Assembly: GCA_016710985.1 (NCBI GenBank)
Contig: JADJTX010000012.1
Location: forward strand, 93,970 to 157,969
DNA: 64,000 bases
Direction of reading: 5' to 3'
DNA from: Ignavibacteria bacterium
Lineage (GTDB): Bacteria; Bacteroidota; Ignavibacteria; Tepidaquicellales; Tepidaquicellaceae
In this document: piece by piece, positions 9,338-18,804 of the stretch
Layout: each line of letters opens with the position of its first letter
Numbering within the stretch: the stretch's first letter is position 1
Made by a program: the position numbers and the translations under genes
The notes under the pieces: model-generated
The model's database searches: none
Told to the model about the DNA's origin: nothing
Seen by the model: the letters and a program-made list of their open reading frames with translations, nothing else

Positions 9338-10000
9338 ATGGGTGTTGTAATAAAATCAGAAAATATTTCCAAGCTGTACCGGTTAGGAATGCTTTCCTCA
9401 AGATCGATTGCTCAGGATTTTAACCGTTTCATAGCTAAGATCAGAGGTAAAGAAGATCCTTATTTAAAAGTTGGTGAAATTAATTACCGTGATAGAAAAA
9501 GTAAAGAGCAGTTTGTATGGGCTTTGAAAGATATTAACTTTGAGATCAATGCAGGAGAAATAATCGGCATAATAGGGAATAACGGAGCGGGAAAGTCAAC
9601 ATTACTTAAGATCTTATCAAGGGTAACTACACCGACAACGGGAAATATTAAAATCAAAGGAAGAGTAGCAAGTCTTCTGGAGGTAGGAACCGGGTTTCAT
9701 CAGGATCTCAGCGGTAAGGAAAACATTTTTTTAAACGGTTCAATACTTGGAATGACAAAGAATGAAATAAGATCAAAATATGATGAGATAGTGGAATTCT
9801 CGGGAGTAGAAAAATTCATTGATACGCCCGTAAAGAGATATTCATCCGGGATGTATGTCAGATTAGCTTTTGCAGTTGCTGCATATTTAGAACCGGAGAT
9901 ATTAATTGTAGATGAAGTTTTAGCGGTGGGTGATGCCGAGTTTCAAAAAAATGTCTTGGTAAAATGCATGATGTATCGGCAAAGGAAGGCAGGACGGTGA
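9338..10000 (+). CDS. Polysaccharide ABC exporter ATP-binding protein Wzt-like, N-terminal part
   Basis: ATPase of an O-antigen or capsule ABC exporter. Walker A GIIGNNGAGKST near residues 76-87, signature YSSGMYVRLAFAVA near 168-181 and Walker B ILIVDEVLAVGD near 188-199 are all present. The frame then fails after GDAEFQK at a run of seven A (about 9947-9953). With one more A it reads KKCLGKMHDVSAKEGR into the next fragment. The two pieces are therefore one gene (9338-10629). No membrane permease partner (Wzm) is found anywhere in the window, which is odd because the two are usually adjacent. Confidence 0.85.
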   Translation: MGVVIKSENISKLYRLGMLSSRSIAQDFNRFIAKIRGKEDPYLKVGEINYRDRKSKEQFVWALKDINFEINAGEIIGIIGNNGAGKSTLLKILSRVTTPTTGNIKIKGRVASLLEVGTGFHQDLSGKENIFLNGSILGMTKNEIRSKYDEIVEFSGVEKFIDTPVKRYSSGMYVRLAFAVAAYLEPEILIVDEVLAVGDAEFQKNVLVKCMMYRQRKAGR

Positions 10001-10629
10001 TTTTTGTAAGTCATAATATGGGAGCGGTAAAGACGCTTTGCACTTCATCAATTCTTCTTGAAAGGGGAATGATCAAAAATACGGGTAATACTGAGAGTAT
10101 AATTGCTGAATATCTGAATATAAATTCTGAAGGTAATGAATCATCAAAAGAGTTCGGAGAAAAAGAATCTGAAATTTATTTTAAAAAGATATCAGTGATA
10201 CCTGAAAATAAAGATGAGCCGTCCTCTGACATAGAAGTTTCAAATTCATTTAGATTAGAGTTTAATTGTTTTCTGAAAAAAGACATTCCCGGACTCAGGC
10301 TGGGATTCTCTGTTTATTCGAAGAGCGGTATGAAGATACTTTATGATTCGCAGCCTGTAAAAAATTTAACCGGAGACAGAAAAAGTAATTCTCCCTATTT
10401 TACGGCTGAGGTCAGAATCCCCGGAATGTTTCTGGCTCCCGGGAGCTATTACATAAATGCTGCATTACATATAGAGAATGTACAGCTGTTCGATTATAAA
10501 GAGAATGTAATAGGATTCAACATCATGGAAAGCGGATCTAACATACATAAGTTTAACGGGAAAGACATGGGAGTAGTACTTGCAGATTTCAAATGGAAGA
10601 CTGTTAATGAAAATTTGTTTACGAATTAA
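9964..10629 (+). CDS. Wzt-like ATPase, C-terminal part with glycan-binding domain
   Basis: Continuation of the ATPase at 9338-10000 after a one-base A-run deletion. It begins with the switch/H-loop sequence VIFVSHNMGAVK near residues 12-23 and ends the ATPase core with LLERGMI. From about residue 70 there is a beta-rich domain (FRLEFNCFLKK, GLRLGFSVYSKSG, LAPGSYYINAALH) typical of the Wzt C-terminal domain, which in E. coli O8/O9a recognises the modified non-reducing end of the glycan before export. Such a domain implies that chain length or end modification controls export here. The following gene starts right at its stop. Confidence 0.82.
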   Translation: MHDVSAKEGRTVIFVSHNMGAVKTLCTSSILLERGMIKNTGNTESIIAEYLNINSEGNESSKEFGEKESEIYFKKISVIPENKDEPSSDIEVSNSFRLEFNCFLKKDIPGLRLGFSVYSKSGMKILYDSQPVKNLTGDRKSNSPYFTAEVRIPGMFLAPGSYYINAALHIENVQLFDYKENVIGFNIMESGSNIHKFNGKDMGVVLADFKWKTVNENLFTN

Positions 10630-11721
10630 GTGATAAAGATATTCTTAAGTTTTGATTTTTACGGAGCGGGAAATATCGGTGATGATTTAATGCTTGACGG
10701 ATTTTTAAAAGCGTTAAAGAATAATGATTACGAATTTTACTGCTTAGTACCGAGAAATTCACTTCATCAGCAAATGAGATTCCCTGTAATAAACTTCTTC
10801 GAATTTAAAGAAAGGACAGATGCTGCAAAACAATGTTCAGTCTGGGCAGGTGTAGGTGATACTCCCGTACAGGTTAAATCCGGAGACTGGTTTTTACAGA
10901 AACTATTCAAAGACAATGAGCTGATCGGTGAAAGAAAAATTAAGTACTACTTTATTGGTGTCGGTGCGGAGCGGGAAGCGGTGTCACAGAAAGATAAATT
11001 TGCAAAGGTTCTCGGCAGGGTGGACCATTTCTGGACACGGGACAGTAAATCAACGGAGATACTGGTCAATGATTTAAAAATACAAAGTGATAAAGTTACA
11101 ACTTCTTCGGATCTTGCCAACATTTCCCTTAGTGAAACATTCCGACCGGTCATAAAAAAAAATAGATTCAAATATGATATCGGCATTTGTTATTACGATG
11201 AAAATGCAGAGGAGGAAAATCTGACGGCAATTAAATTATTTTTGAAAAAAATTAAAAAGAGGAATAAAAAAATATTATTCAGTAACGATGTCAGCAGAAA
11301 AGGTTTATATGAATATAATTTGTATAAAAAAATGTTTACACGTCTTGAAAGAATTTATAATAATATCAGAATTTATCAGCCTGATTATTTTAACTCTTCA
11401 AAAATAAATGAGCTGGTCAGTCATTATACGGAATGCGAAACTGTAATGTCTTCACGTTATCATGCAATATTAACGGCAGCCTGGGCAGGTTGCAGGGTAA
11501 TAGCACTTGAGCGTTCGTCGAAAGTGAGTGCATTAGCAGAAGAACTTTGCATTAGTGAAGTTAAGAAACCCTTCACGGTTGAGAAATTAATGGAAGCTTT
11601 TAACGGAGCTAAAATGGTAAGTCCGGAAATATTAAACACATTGTTAAAAAGTGCATATGGAAGTATCAGTAATTTTGAAGAATTAATAAAAACTGAAAAG
11701 ACCCAAACAGTCTCAATATAA
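10630..11721 (+). CDS. Polysaccharide pyruvyl transferase family protein
   Basis: A 363-residue CsaB/WcaK-type protein. The N-terminal FYGAGNIGDDLMLDGF (residues 10-25) is the family opening motif. SSRYHAILTAAWAGCRVIALE in the C-terminal third is the conserved PEP/acceptor-binding region with its Arg-Tyr-His. These enzymes transfer pyruvate from PEP as a ketal to sugars in capsules and cell-wall polymers, giving negative charge. The GTG start directly abuts the preceding TAA. PEP would then feed both this enzyme and the PEP mutase upstream. Family fairly certain, acceptor unknown. Confidence 0.8.
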   Translation: MIKIFLSFDFYGAGNIGDDLMLDGFLKALKNNDYEFYCLVPRNSLHQQMRFPVINFFEFKERTDAAKQCSVWAGVGDTPVQVKSGDWFLQKLFKDNELIGERKIKYYFIGVGAEREAVSQKDKFAKVLGRVDHFWTRDSKSTEILVNDLKIQSDKVTTSSDLANISLSETFRPVIKKNRFKYDIGICYYDENAEEENLTAIKLFLKKIKKRNKKILFSNDVSRKGLYEYNLYKKMFTRLERIYNNIRIYQPDYFNSSKINELVSHYTECETVMSSRYHAILTAAWAGCRVIALERSSKVSALAEELCISEVKKPFTVEKLMEAFNGAKMVSPEILNTLLKSAYGSISNFEELIKTEKTQTVSI

Positions 11722-11732
11722 ACAGCGAAAAT

Positions 11733-12881
11733 TTGTTATCTAATATTAAAATATTTTTAAGAAATTTATATCTGTTCACGGTTAATTTTATCCTTCGTAA
11801 AAAGCCGATGATCACAAGGAAGAATACTCTTGTAATCATGAGACTTGATGCGATAGGAGACTATGTACTATTCAGAAATTTCATAAAGGTTCTGAGAGAA
11901 TCTGTGAAATTCAGGGGATATAAGATTACTCTTTGCGGAAATATTGACTGGAAAGACCTTGCTGAGAAATTTGACAAAGATTACATCGATGAATTTATCT
12001 GGATTGACAGAACCCGTGTCAAAAGAAGATCTGAATGGCTTTATTCTTCATCTTTATTACTGCAATTGCATTTTAAGGGATTTGAAACATTGTTAAAGCC
12101 AAAGGACTTAAATTCAAGGGTAATAGAATATATTATAAAAATAAGCGGTGTAAAAAACATTATTTCAGCAGACAGCAACACATTATTACCTTTTGAGAAT
12201 ATTATAAACAATCTGAATATTGCAGATAAAGTTGTGAAAATTCAGGATCGTAAAACAGTATTTCAATTTTGCCGAAATAAAATATTCTTTGAAGGATTAA
12301 CAGGAGAAAAGATCAGTTTTAAAAAACCATTTTTTGACACCGTAGATAAAAAAAGAAAAGAAAACTATTATGTCTTATTTCCCGGAGCCGGGAATGAGAA
12401 AAGGAAGTGGTCTGCTGAAAAATATGCTGAATTGTGTAAATTGATACGTGAAAAATCTGATACAAAAATTGTTATCTGTGGCAGTGCTGCCGATACTGAA
12501 ACAGCAGAAATGATATCAGGCAAAGCAAACATAACTAATATTGAAGATAAAACCGGAAAGACAGATCTAAACGAATTGGTGGAAATAATTGCATCATCCT
12601 GTTTATTAATTTCCAATGAAACCTGTGCCGTTCATATAGGGGCTTCGGTTAACACAAATACAGTATGCATTTCGAACGGAAATCATTACGGCCGGTTTAA
12701 TCCTTATCCCGAAGACTTAGCTCCCTTTGTGAAAACCATTTACCCAAAAGAAATTACTGATGGAAAGGAGAGTTTTGGTGAATTAGTAAAGAGGTTCTAT
12801 ATCAGCTCAGATCTGGACATAAATACTATCACAGTAAAAGATGTTTTCCGGATAATTAACGAAATGTCTGAACATAAGTGA
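11733..12881 (+). CDS. Glycosyltransferase family 9 (heptosyltransferase-like)
   Basis: A GT-B fold transferase of the ADP-heptose:LPS heptosyltransferase type, 382 residues. Seen: VIMRLDAIGDYVLF near residues 34-47 (glycine-rich N-terminal motif), LFPGAGNEKRKWSAEKY near 215-231 and SNETCAVHIGASV near 294, the last two forming the donor pocket. It probably acts on the inner face of the cytoplasmic membrane. The TTG start at 11733 is only 11 bases after the previous stop; the first ATG lies some 25 codons in. The exact sugar cannot be read from sequence. Confidence 0.85.
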   Translation: MLSNIKIFLRNLYLFTVNFILRKKPMITRKNTLVIMRLDAIGDYVLFRNFIKVLRESVKFRGYKITLCGNIDWKDLAEKFDKDYIDEFIWIDRTRVKRRSEWLYSSSLLLQLHFKGFETLLKPKDLNSRVIEYIIKISGVKNIISADSNTLLPFENIINNLNIADKVVKIQDRKTVFQFCRNKIFFEGLTGEKISFKKPFFDTVDKKRKENYYVLFPGAGNEKRKWSAEKYAELCKLIREKSDTKIVICGSAADTETAEMISGKANITNIEDKTGKTDLNELVEIIASSCLLISNETCAVHIGASVNTNTVCISNGNHYGRFNPYPEDLAPFVKTIYPKEITDGKESFGELVKRFYISSDLDINTITVKDVFRIINEMSEHK

Positions 12882-12979
12882 ACATAAGAAATGCAGGCAG
12901 ATTGGGTAAAAGATATTGAATTAACAGAACAAATTGTTTTGAATATATTATTCAGATAATTTCAGAAGAAATTTAAAGA

Positions 12980-13406
12980 ATGGTTGAATACATAAAAAAT
13001 AAAGATCAGTTGCTTGCTATCATACTGAAAAGGGATTTTAAAAAGGAAGGAATTCATTTCTTCACCAAATGATCTGTCGCAGCAGCTGGCATATATGAAT
13101 GATCCGAAGGGTAAAAAAATTGAACCTCACGTTCATACCCCTGTATCCAGGGAAGTCCGTTATAAACAGGAAGTATTATTTTTAAAGAGAGGAATATTAA
13201 GGGTTGATTTCTATGATGATGAACAAAAGTATCTTGAAAGCAGAGTCGTAAATGAGGGTGATGTAATTTTACTTGCTACCGGCGGACATGGATTTGAAGC
13301 GCTTGAAGAAATTGAAATGATCGAAGTGAAACAGGGACCTTATGCAGGAGATGAAGATAAAACAAAATTTTCAGGCATTAACGGTGATAATTTAAATATG
13401 AAATAG
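12980..13406 (+). CDS. Cupin-fold protein of polysaccharide loci (frameshifted)
   Basis: Small beta-barrel (cupin-like) protein. The uninterrupted frame from 13095 gives 103 residues with EPHVHTPVSRE (metal-ligand style His-x-His), VLFLKRGILRVDFYDD and GDVILLATGGHGFE. Upstream, ATG at 12980 reads MVEYIKNKDQLLAIILKRDF and stops at 13071; adding one C in the ttcacc run near 13063 gives HFFTPNDLSQQLAYMNDP and joins the two, for about 142 residues. Similar proteins sit beside sugar aminotransferases in O-antigen loci and may be isomerases or binding proteins. The function is not established. A DegT aminotransferase follows 3 bases later. Confidence 0.65.
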
Positions 13407-13409
13407 CAG

Positions 13410-14195
13410 ATGGATTTTGTACCGGTTAACGAACCCTTGCTTGACGGTAATGAAAAAAAATATCTTTCTGAATGCATAGAGACGGGCTGGATTTCTTCAG
13501 AAGGAATGTTTGTAAAAGAATTAGAGGAAAAATTTTCAGCAATCACCGGCAGAAAACACGGTATAGCAGTCTGCAACGGAACAGCGGCTTTGGAAGCAGC
13601 TGTCATAGCTGCGGGAATTACAGCAGGCGATGAGGTCATACTTCCAGCTTTTACAATAATATCATGCGCTTCAGCTGTGATCAGAGCCGGAGGAAAACCT
13701 GTGCTTGTAGATTCAGATCCTGAGACATGGAACATGGATGTAAAGCAAATTGAAAAAAAAATTACAGACAGAACAAAAGCTATAATGGCAGTTCACATTT
13801 ACGGGTTACCTGTTGATATGAATGCGGTACTCAATCTTGCAGATAAACATAATCTGAAAGTAATTGAAGATTCTGCAGAAGCCATAGGTCAGACATATAA
13901 TGGAAAGCAATGCGGAAGCTTCGGAGATGTAAGTACATTCAGCTTTTATCCGAACAAACACATTACAACCGGTGAAGGCGGTATGATAGTAACTGATAAT
14001 GATGAAATAGCAGGCAGATGCAGGTCACTCAGAAATTTATGTTTTATACCGGAAAAGAGATTTGTTCACAATGAACTGGGTTTTAATTTCCGCATGACCA
14101 ATATTCAGGCAGCTTTGGGTGTAGCTCAGCTTGAGAGACTTGATGAGTTCAAAAAAAAAAAAGAAAGATCGGACATTTATATAATGAAGGATTAA
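13410..14195 (+). CDS. DegT/DnrJ/EryC1/StrS aminotransferase, N-terminal part
   Basis: PLP-dependent sugar aminotransferase (perosamine-synthase type) that aminates a nucleotide-linked keto-sugar. Seen: CNGTAALEAAVIAAGI near residues 53-68 (PLP phosphate loop), IEDSAEAIGQTYNG near 152-165 with the cofactor Asp, and FYPNKHITTGEGG near 179-191 with Lys183 as the Schiff-base lysine. The frame is lost in a long A run at about 14152-14163, after DEFKKKK. The C-terminal part continues in another frame to 14521. Counting both, length is near 370 residues, normal for the family. Confidence 0.85.
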   Translation: MDFVPVNEPLLDGNEKKYLSECIETGWISSEGMFVKELEEKFSAITGRKHGIAVCNGTAALEAAVIAAGITAGDEVILPAFTIISCASAVIRAGGKPVLVDSDPETWNMDVKQIEKKITDRTKAIMAVHIYGLPVDMNAVLNLADKHNLKVIEDSAEAIGQTYNGKQCGSFGDVSTFSFYPNKHITTGEGGMIVTDNDEIAGRCRSLRNLCFIPEKRFVHNELGFNFRMTNIQAALGVAQLERLDEFKKKKERSDIYIMKD

Positions 14196-14308
14196 AAGAC
14201 ATTAAGTTTATCAGCCTGCCGCTGAAGAATACGGAATATTCTGATAACATTTACTGGGTTTACGGAATAGTATTAAAAGATGATGTTAGCTTTAACGCAG
14301 AAGAAGCA

Positions 14309-14521
14309 ATGAAAAGACTTGCTGAAAAAAAAATTGGAACACGTCCTTTCTTTTACCCGATGCACCTGCAGCCTGTGTTAAAAAAAATGAATTTATTTAT
14401 CGGCGAATCATATCCGGTATCAGAAAAATTAGCTGAGAGAGGATTCTATCTGCCAAGCGGTTTAGCTTTGACCGGACAACAGATAGACAGATCAATTGAA
14501 GCTGTAAAATCCTTGTTTTAA
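14309..14521 (+). CDS. DegT/DnrJ/EryC1/StrS aminotransferase, C-terminal part
   Basis: Tail of the aminotransferase beginning at 13410. The frame is in fact open from just after the A run near 14160 and reads IGHLYNEGLKDIKFISLPL, then IYWVYGIVLKDDVSFN, then the ATG at 14309. The region RPFFYPMHLQPVLKK and LPSGLALTGQQIDR is the usual C-terminal signature of these enzymes, contributing to the sugar-nucleotide pocket. It is not an independent gene. The split is best explained by a length error in the A run. Confidence 0.75.
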   Translation: MKRLAEKKIGTRPFFYPMHLQPVLKKMNLFIGESYPVSEKLAERGFYLPSGLALTGQQIDRSIEAVKSLF

Positions 14522-14617
14522 ATACTTCAACATTAATTCCCTAATTTATCTTACACAAGAATTATTTTTGCTTCCCTGTTAGCCTGAAATGAAATTATCT
14601 GCCGAAAAGAAAAGTAA

Positions 14618-16159
14618 ATGAAAAAGCTAAAAAACATACCGAAGGTTATTCTGGAGAATCCAAAGTATTCAATGCCCGCAATTCTATTGCTTTGGGGAAT
14701 ACTTTATATGACATTCGGTGCCGTCATCAACAGGAATGGAGGTTTAGGATTCGACGGTTCTTCGTACGGTACAATCATAAAGGATTTTTATAATATTCTG
14801 TTAAATGATAAACTGAATATTTATCAGGTGCAGAGAATCTTTCCGTTATTTTTAAATGAGCTTTTATTAAGAATATTTAATTTACCAAAAGAGAACTTTT
14901 ACATTATAACGCTTTTCCAGATTTACAATCTTATCCTTTTGATCTTATGCAGTTACATCTGGATTTTAATTTCTAAGATTTACAGGTTAGATTTAAAATA
15001 TGTCTGGCTTGGTTTTATTTTTGCGTTTTTCAATTTCGGTATTGCCGAGATGACATTTTATTATCCGGTTCTTACCGATACAACAGCTTTTTTTCTGGGA
15101 TTTTGTCTTCTTTATTTTCACATAACTGATAATATATACGGAAAAATTCTGATTGTTATAACCGGAGCTTTTACGTGGGCAAGCTTTGTGTATATCGGAA
15201 TATTGCTCATCATATTCCCTGTCAATTCAAAATATGATTTTAAATTTACTGATGAGAAGTCAAAAACACCGTTGAATTTTTATTTATCCCTGTTAATACC
15301 TCTGGTATTTTTTGCTGTTAGTATTTACAATGCGAAGGAATATTTGGCAGGTGTATCATACGAGGATATATTCACTCCCGTTTTTGCAAGTTTACTGTAT
15401 TTAGATTCAGTTCTGAATCTCATTCTCATGACTTTTATTTTTTATACTTTTTTGCCAAAAAATCTTACTTTACAGAATATTCATATTTCGGTAAAGAACA
15501 TTCTGTCTAAAATAAATTTAAAAAATGTATTACTGTGCATATTGATTTACGCTTTAATAAACATAATTCAAAAATCACTGAGTAACGATGTTGATCCTAA
15601 GGTATCATTTGTAACAATATTCTATTACATTGCAATGTATGGGATCACAAAGCCGTTTGTTTATTTTATTACTGCCGTCACTTATTTCGGACCTTGTTTT
15701 ATAATTTTATTTTTCTTTATGAAGTGTTACAAAACCTATTTAGAAAATTTAGGAACTGGTGTATTTATATCTTTTATTATTTGCTTTCTTTTGCTGTTTA
15801 CCTCGGAAACGCGGTTAATAATAAATTTTTTTCCTTTCATAGTGCTTTTAACGGTTTTAGTCATGAAGGATTTTAACCTAAGCCGGAGTATGTTTGTGTT
15901 GCTTCTTATTGTTTCGTTTCTGTTGTCAAAAATATATATCCCCATGGATAAGATTCCGGGAGATAATTCCTTTAAAATTCATTTCTTTAGTTTCCCCGAT
16001 CAGCTTTTTTTCATGAATTCATATACGATTTCCAAACTATCATATTTTTTTCAGGGTGCTGTGATCTTTATTATGTCTGCTTTTATCATAACAAAAATTA
16101 AGAAAGATAAGAAATTGCAATCTGATTCCGGTAATGATCTGCAGGTTACGCCGGGTTGA
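14618..16159 (+). CDS. Polytopic membrane protein, paralogue of the protein at 17246
   Basis: A 513-residue protein with about twelve hydrophobic stretches from residue 17 to near 495. I do not recognise a named family with certainty; the layout resembles GT-C-type (dolichyl-phosphate-mannose transferase-like) membrane transferases. It is plainly paralogous to the protein at 17246-18757: both share FGIAE(M/L), FYPVLTD, TAFFLGFCLLYFH, IPLPKEN/IPDNF-like spacing and the order of segments. A Gfo/Idh oxidoreductase sits between them. Likely role: sugar transfer, flipping or another membrane step with the same lipid-linked intermediate. Preceded by a 96-base gap with no clear promoter. Confidence 0.6.
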   Translation: MKKLKNIPKVILENPKYSMPAILLLWGILYMTFGAVINRNGGLGFDGSSYGTIIKDFYNILLNDKLNIYQVQRIFPLFLNELLLRIFNLPKENFYIITLFQIYNLILLILCSYIWILISKIYRLDLKYVWLGFIFAFFNFGIAEMTFYYPVLTDTTAFFLGFCLLYFHITDNIYGKILIVITGAFTWASFVYIGILLIIFPVNSKYDFKFTDEKSKTPLNFYLSLLIPLVFFAVSIYNAKEYLAGVSYEDIFTPVFASLLYLDSVLNLILMTFIFYTFLPKNLTLQNIHISVKNILSKINLKNVLLCILIYALINIIQKSLSNDVDPKVSFVTIFYYIAMYGITKPFVYFITAVTYFGPCFIILFFFMKCYKTYLENLGTGVFISFIICFLLLFTSETRLIINFFPFIVLLTVLVMKDFNLSRSMFVLLLIVSFLLSKIYIPMDKIPGDNSFKIHFFSFPDQLFFMNSYTISKLSYFFQGAVIFIMSAFIITKIKKDKKLQSDSGNDLQVTPG

Positions 16160-16238
16160 TTCATGGAAAAAGTCTTTCAATTAAAAAAAACTGTAGTTAG
16201 ACTTATGTTAATTAAAAACTAAATTAAATCAAAAACAA

Positions 16239-17243
16239 ATGAACATAGGAATTATCGGATTCGGATACTGGGGAACAAATCTTGTCAGAAATTTTGCGAA
16301 TCTTAAAAATGCGAATTTAACAGCAGTTGCTGATTCAAGAAAGGAACGTGAAAGCGCTTTAACAAAGCTGTGCCCTTCAGCTAAGTTTACACTTTCACCA
16401 GATGAGATCATAGAAAATCCTGAAATAGATGCAGTTGTAATTGCAACTCCGGTGCATACTCACTTTGAGCTTGCATTAAAAGCGCTTCAGAATGACAAGC
16501 ATGTATTGATCGAAAAGCCAATGGTATCACGTACTGAACAGGCTATTGAGCTTATCAATCTGGCGGAGAAAAAAAATAAGCTGCTTATGGTAGATCATAC
16601 TTTTCTTTATACCGGAGCTGTTCAGAAAATGAAATCTCTGATTGACAGCGGTGACATTGGCGCTGTAAAGTATTTTGATTCCACAAGGATCAACCTCGGC
16701 TTATTTCAGCCTGATGTAAATGTATTATGGGACCTTGCTCCACATGATATTTCTATTCTGAATTACCTTGTCAGGGAGAGACCTCACAGCGTAAATGCAA
16801 ACGGAGTATCGCACACAAATAACGGAATAGAGAACATTGCTTACATAAATGTAAATTATGATTCAGGATTCATAGCACACTTCAGCTGCTCCTGGAGTTC
16901 ACCTGTAAAGATAAGGATGATGCTTATAGGAGGAGATAAAAAGATGATAGTGTTCAATGACATTGAACCGACGGAAAAAATTAAAGTTTATGATACGGGC
17001 TATGAGCATAAGACTGATGAAGATAAGAAAAAAGTTTTGGTTGATTACCGCACAGGTGACATATTCACTCCTAAGCTTGATCCAAAGGAAGCATTGTCAG
17101 GAATGGCATCGGATTTTGTCTCAGCTATTCTTAACGGGCACAAACCGGTTTCGGATTTTAATTCAGGGCTGGAAGTGATAAAAATTCTGGAAGCGTCACA
17201 GGTATCAATAAAGGACAGGGGAAAAGAAGTTTTAATTAAATAG
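16239..17243 (+). CDS. Gfo/Idh/MocA family NAD(P)-dependent oxidoreductase
   Basis: A 334-residue sugar oxidoreductase. GIIGFGYWGTNLVRNF (residues 4-19) is the Rossmann NAD(P) motif, EKPMV near residues 93-97 carries the catalytic lysine of the EKP motif, and DLAPHDISIL near 168 holds the conserved His-Asp. It most resembles WlbA-type enzymes that oxidise a UDP-hexosamine derivative at C3 to feed an aminotransferase, and two such aminotransferases flank this region (13410 and 19788). Substrate assignment is inference. It lies between two paralogous membrane proteins and is 3 bases from the second. Confidence 0.85.
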   Translation: MNIGIIGFGYWGTNLVRNFANLKNANLTAVADSRKERESALTKLCPSAKFTLSPDEIIENPEIDAVVIATPVHTHFELALKALQNDKHVLIEKPMVSRTEQAIELINLAEKKNKLLMVDHTFLYTGAVQKMKSLIDSGDIGAVKYFDSTRINLGLFQPDVNVLWDLAPHDISILNYLVRERPHSVNANGVSHTNNGIENIAYINVNYDSGFIAHFSCSWSSPVKIRMMLIGGDKKMIVFNDIEPTEKIKVYDTGYEHKTDEDKKKVLVDYRTGDIFTPKLDPKEALSGMASDFVSAILNGHKPVSDFNSGLEVIKILEASQVSIKDRGKEVLIK

Positions 17244-17245
17244 CA

Positions 17246-18757
17246 TTGTCATCTTTAGCAAGAGCAGGAAACTTTACATGGCGCAATCCCTGGTTTTCAA
17301 TGCCGGTCATAGTATTGATCTGGGGATCATTTTACTTTTTTTCCGGTACCGTCATAAATGTAAATGAAGGTCTGGGCTATACAGACGGTTTATTATACGG
17401 AAAAATTACGGGCAATTTTTATGAATATGTGTTTGGAAATCAGGTAAGTACTTATTCAATTCAAAGGATATTTCCATCCTTCGTTGTCAGTTCAATTTTG
17501 TCAATGCTTAATTTACCAAAGGATAATTATTTTATAGTTAAGTCATTTCAGGCTTACAACCTGCTGTTGATCATCTTCACCACTTTTATATGGAACAAGA
17601 TAGCAAAGGTATCAGATTTTAATTTAACCCATATATGGACCGGATTTGTACTGGCATTCCTTAATTTTGGAATTGCAGAGCTTGCTTTCTTTTATCCTGT
17701 ACTGACTGATATAACAGCATTCTTTCTGGGATTTTGCTTACTGTATTTTCATTTAAAGGATAGTCTTACCGGAAAAATCATAATTACAATTTTAGGGGCG
17801 TTTACCTGGCCAAGTTTTATGTTTTTTGGAATTTTGCTGATCATCTTTCCGAAGAATTCATTAGATAAGGATTTTAATTTTGAGAAACTAAAAGTAAATT
17901 TATTATCTTTTTTGGTGCCCGTACCATTTTTAGTGATAAGCATTCATTACATTAATAATTATTTTAATACATCAGCTATGTTTCCCATGGTAAGCAAAGC
18001 AAGTGAATTACTGCATCAGTTCCTTTATGCGAGTGCTGTTTTGAATTATTTTGTCATGGCATACTTTTTTGCAATTTATGTGCCTGCATTCTCCTTCAAA
18101 GGTTACTTACAATTTATAAAAAAAGTTCTTCAAAATGTCAGTGTCAGAAATTTCATAATCTGTATTATTATTTTCTCGGCAGTATATTTGTTTAAAAATT
18201 ATTTTGGAAATGATAAAGCTGATGGACCGCAATCTTCGGTTAAGAAATTAATGTATTCAATTTCGTTATACAGCGTAATGAAGCCGTTCAATTATGCGGT
18301 TTTGGCAATTTCATATTTTGGTCCGTGTTTTGTGATATATTTTTTCTATATTAAAAAGATAAAAGAACATGTACTAAGTCTGGGCTTGGGCGTTTGTGTA
18401 AGTTTTATACTTGTGTTTTTATTATTGTTCACGACAGAGTCGAGACAGATCATGACTTTCTTTCCGTTCATTGTTATGATCACAATTCTTTTTTTTCAGA
18501 AAATTAAAACGGATAAAAAGTTTTTACTTTTGTTAACTGTATTTTCGCTAATCTTGTCGAAAGTTTACATTCCATTAAAGGGCATACCGGACAGCAATTA
18601 CAGGATAATAGATTTCCCAAATCAGTTGTTTCTGATGAATTCATATATCTGTTCTAACGAAGGATATCTCGTTCAGCTGGCAGCGGTACTGCTTATAAGC
18701 GCAGTCATGATTTATTCAGTCAGAAACTATAGCAAAATATTACAGGGACCGGCGTGA
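17246..18757 (+). CDS. Polytopic membrane protein, paralogue of the protein at 14618
   Basis: A 503-residue protein with about twelve membrane segments. It aligns by eye with the 14618 protein over its length: NPWFSMPV versus NPKYSMPA at the start, then GLGY/GLGF, FPVLTD-like FYPVLTD and TAFFLGFCLLYFH, GAFTWPSF versus GAFTWASF, and YFGPCF near the C-terminal third. TTG at 17246 is the upstream start, 2 bases after the previous stop; ATG at 17299 is an alternative about 18 codons in. Family not recognised with certainty; GT-C-like membrane glycosyltransferase is the best guess. Confidence 0.6.
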   Translation: MSSLARAGNFTWRNPWFSMPVIVLIWGSFYFFSGTVINVNEGLGYTDGLLYGKITGNFYEYVFGNQVSTYSIQRIFPSFVVSSILSMLNLPKDNYFIVKSFQAYNLLLIIFTTFIWNKIAKVSDFNLTHIWTGFVLAFLNFGIAELAFFYPVLTDITAFFLGFCLLYFHLKDSLTGKIIITILGAFTWPSFMFFGILLIIFPKNSLDKDFNFEKLKVNLLSFLVPVPFLVISIHYINNYFNTSAMFPMVSKASELLHQFLYASAVLNYFVMAYFFAIYVPAFSFKGYLQFIKKVLQNVSVRNFIICIIIFSAVYLFKNYFGNDKADGPQSSVKKLMYSISLYSVMKPFNYAVLAISYFGPCFVIYFFYIKKIKEHVLSLGLGVCVSFILVFLLLFTTESRQIMTFFPFIVMITILFFQKIKTDKKFLLLLTVFSLILSKVYIPLKGIPDSNYRIIDFPNQLFLMNSYICSNEGYLVQLAAVLLISAVMIYSVRNYSKILQGPA

Positions 18758-18804
18758 AATATTAAGACAAGGCAATATCAGAAAATCATTTAAATTAACA
18801 GCCA

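Noticed and set aside
13340..13735. 131-codon open frame on the minus strand
   Set aside because: Antisense to the conserved start of a DegT aminotransferase; low-complexity Ser/Ala-rich translation.
14522..14617. Bacteroidota-type promoter (TATTTTTG box near 14563)
   Set aside because: A TAnnTTTG-like box is visible, but there is no matching TTG element about 19 bases upstream, and such AT-rich strings are common here.
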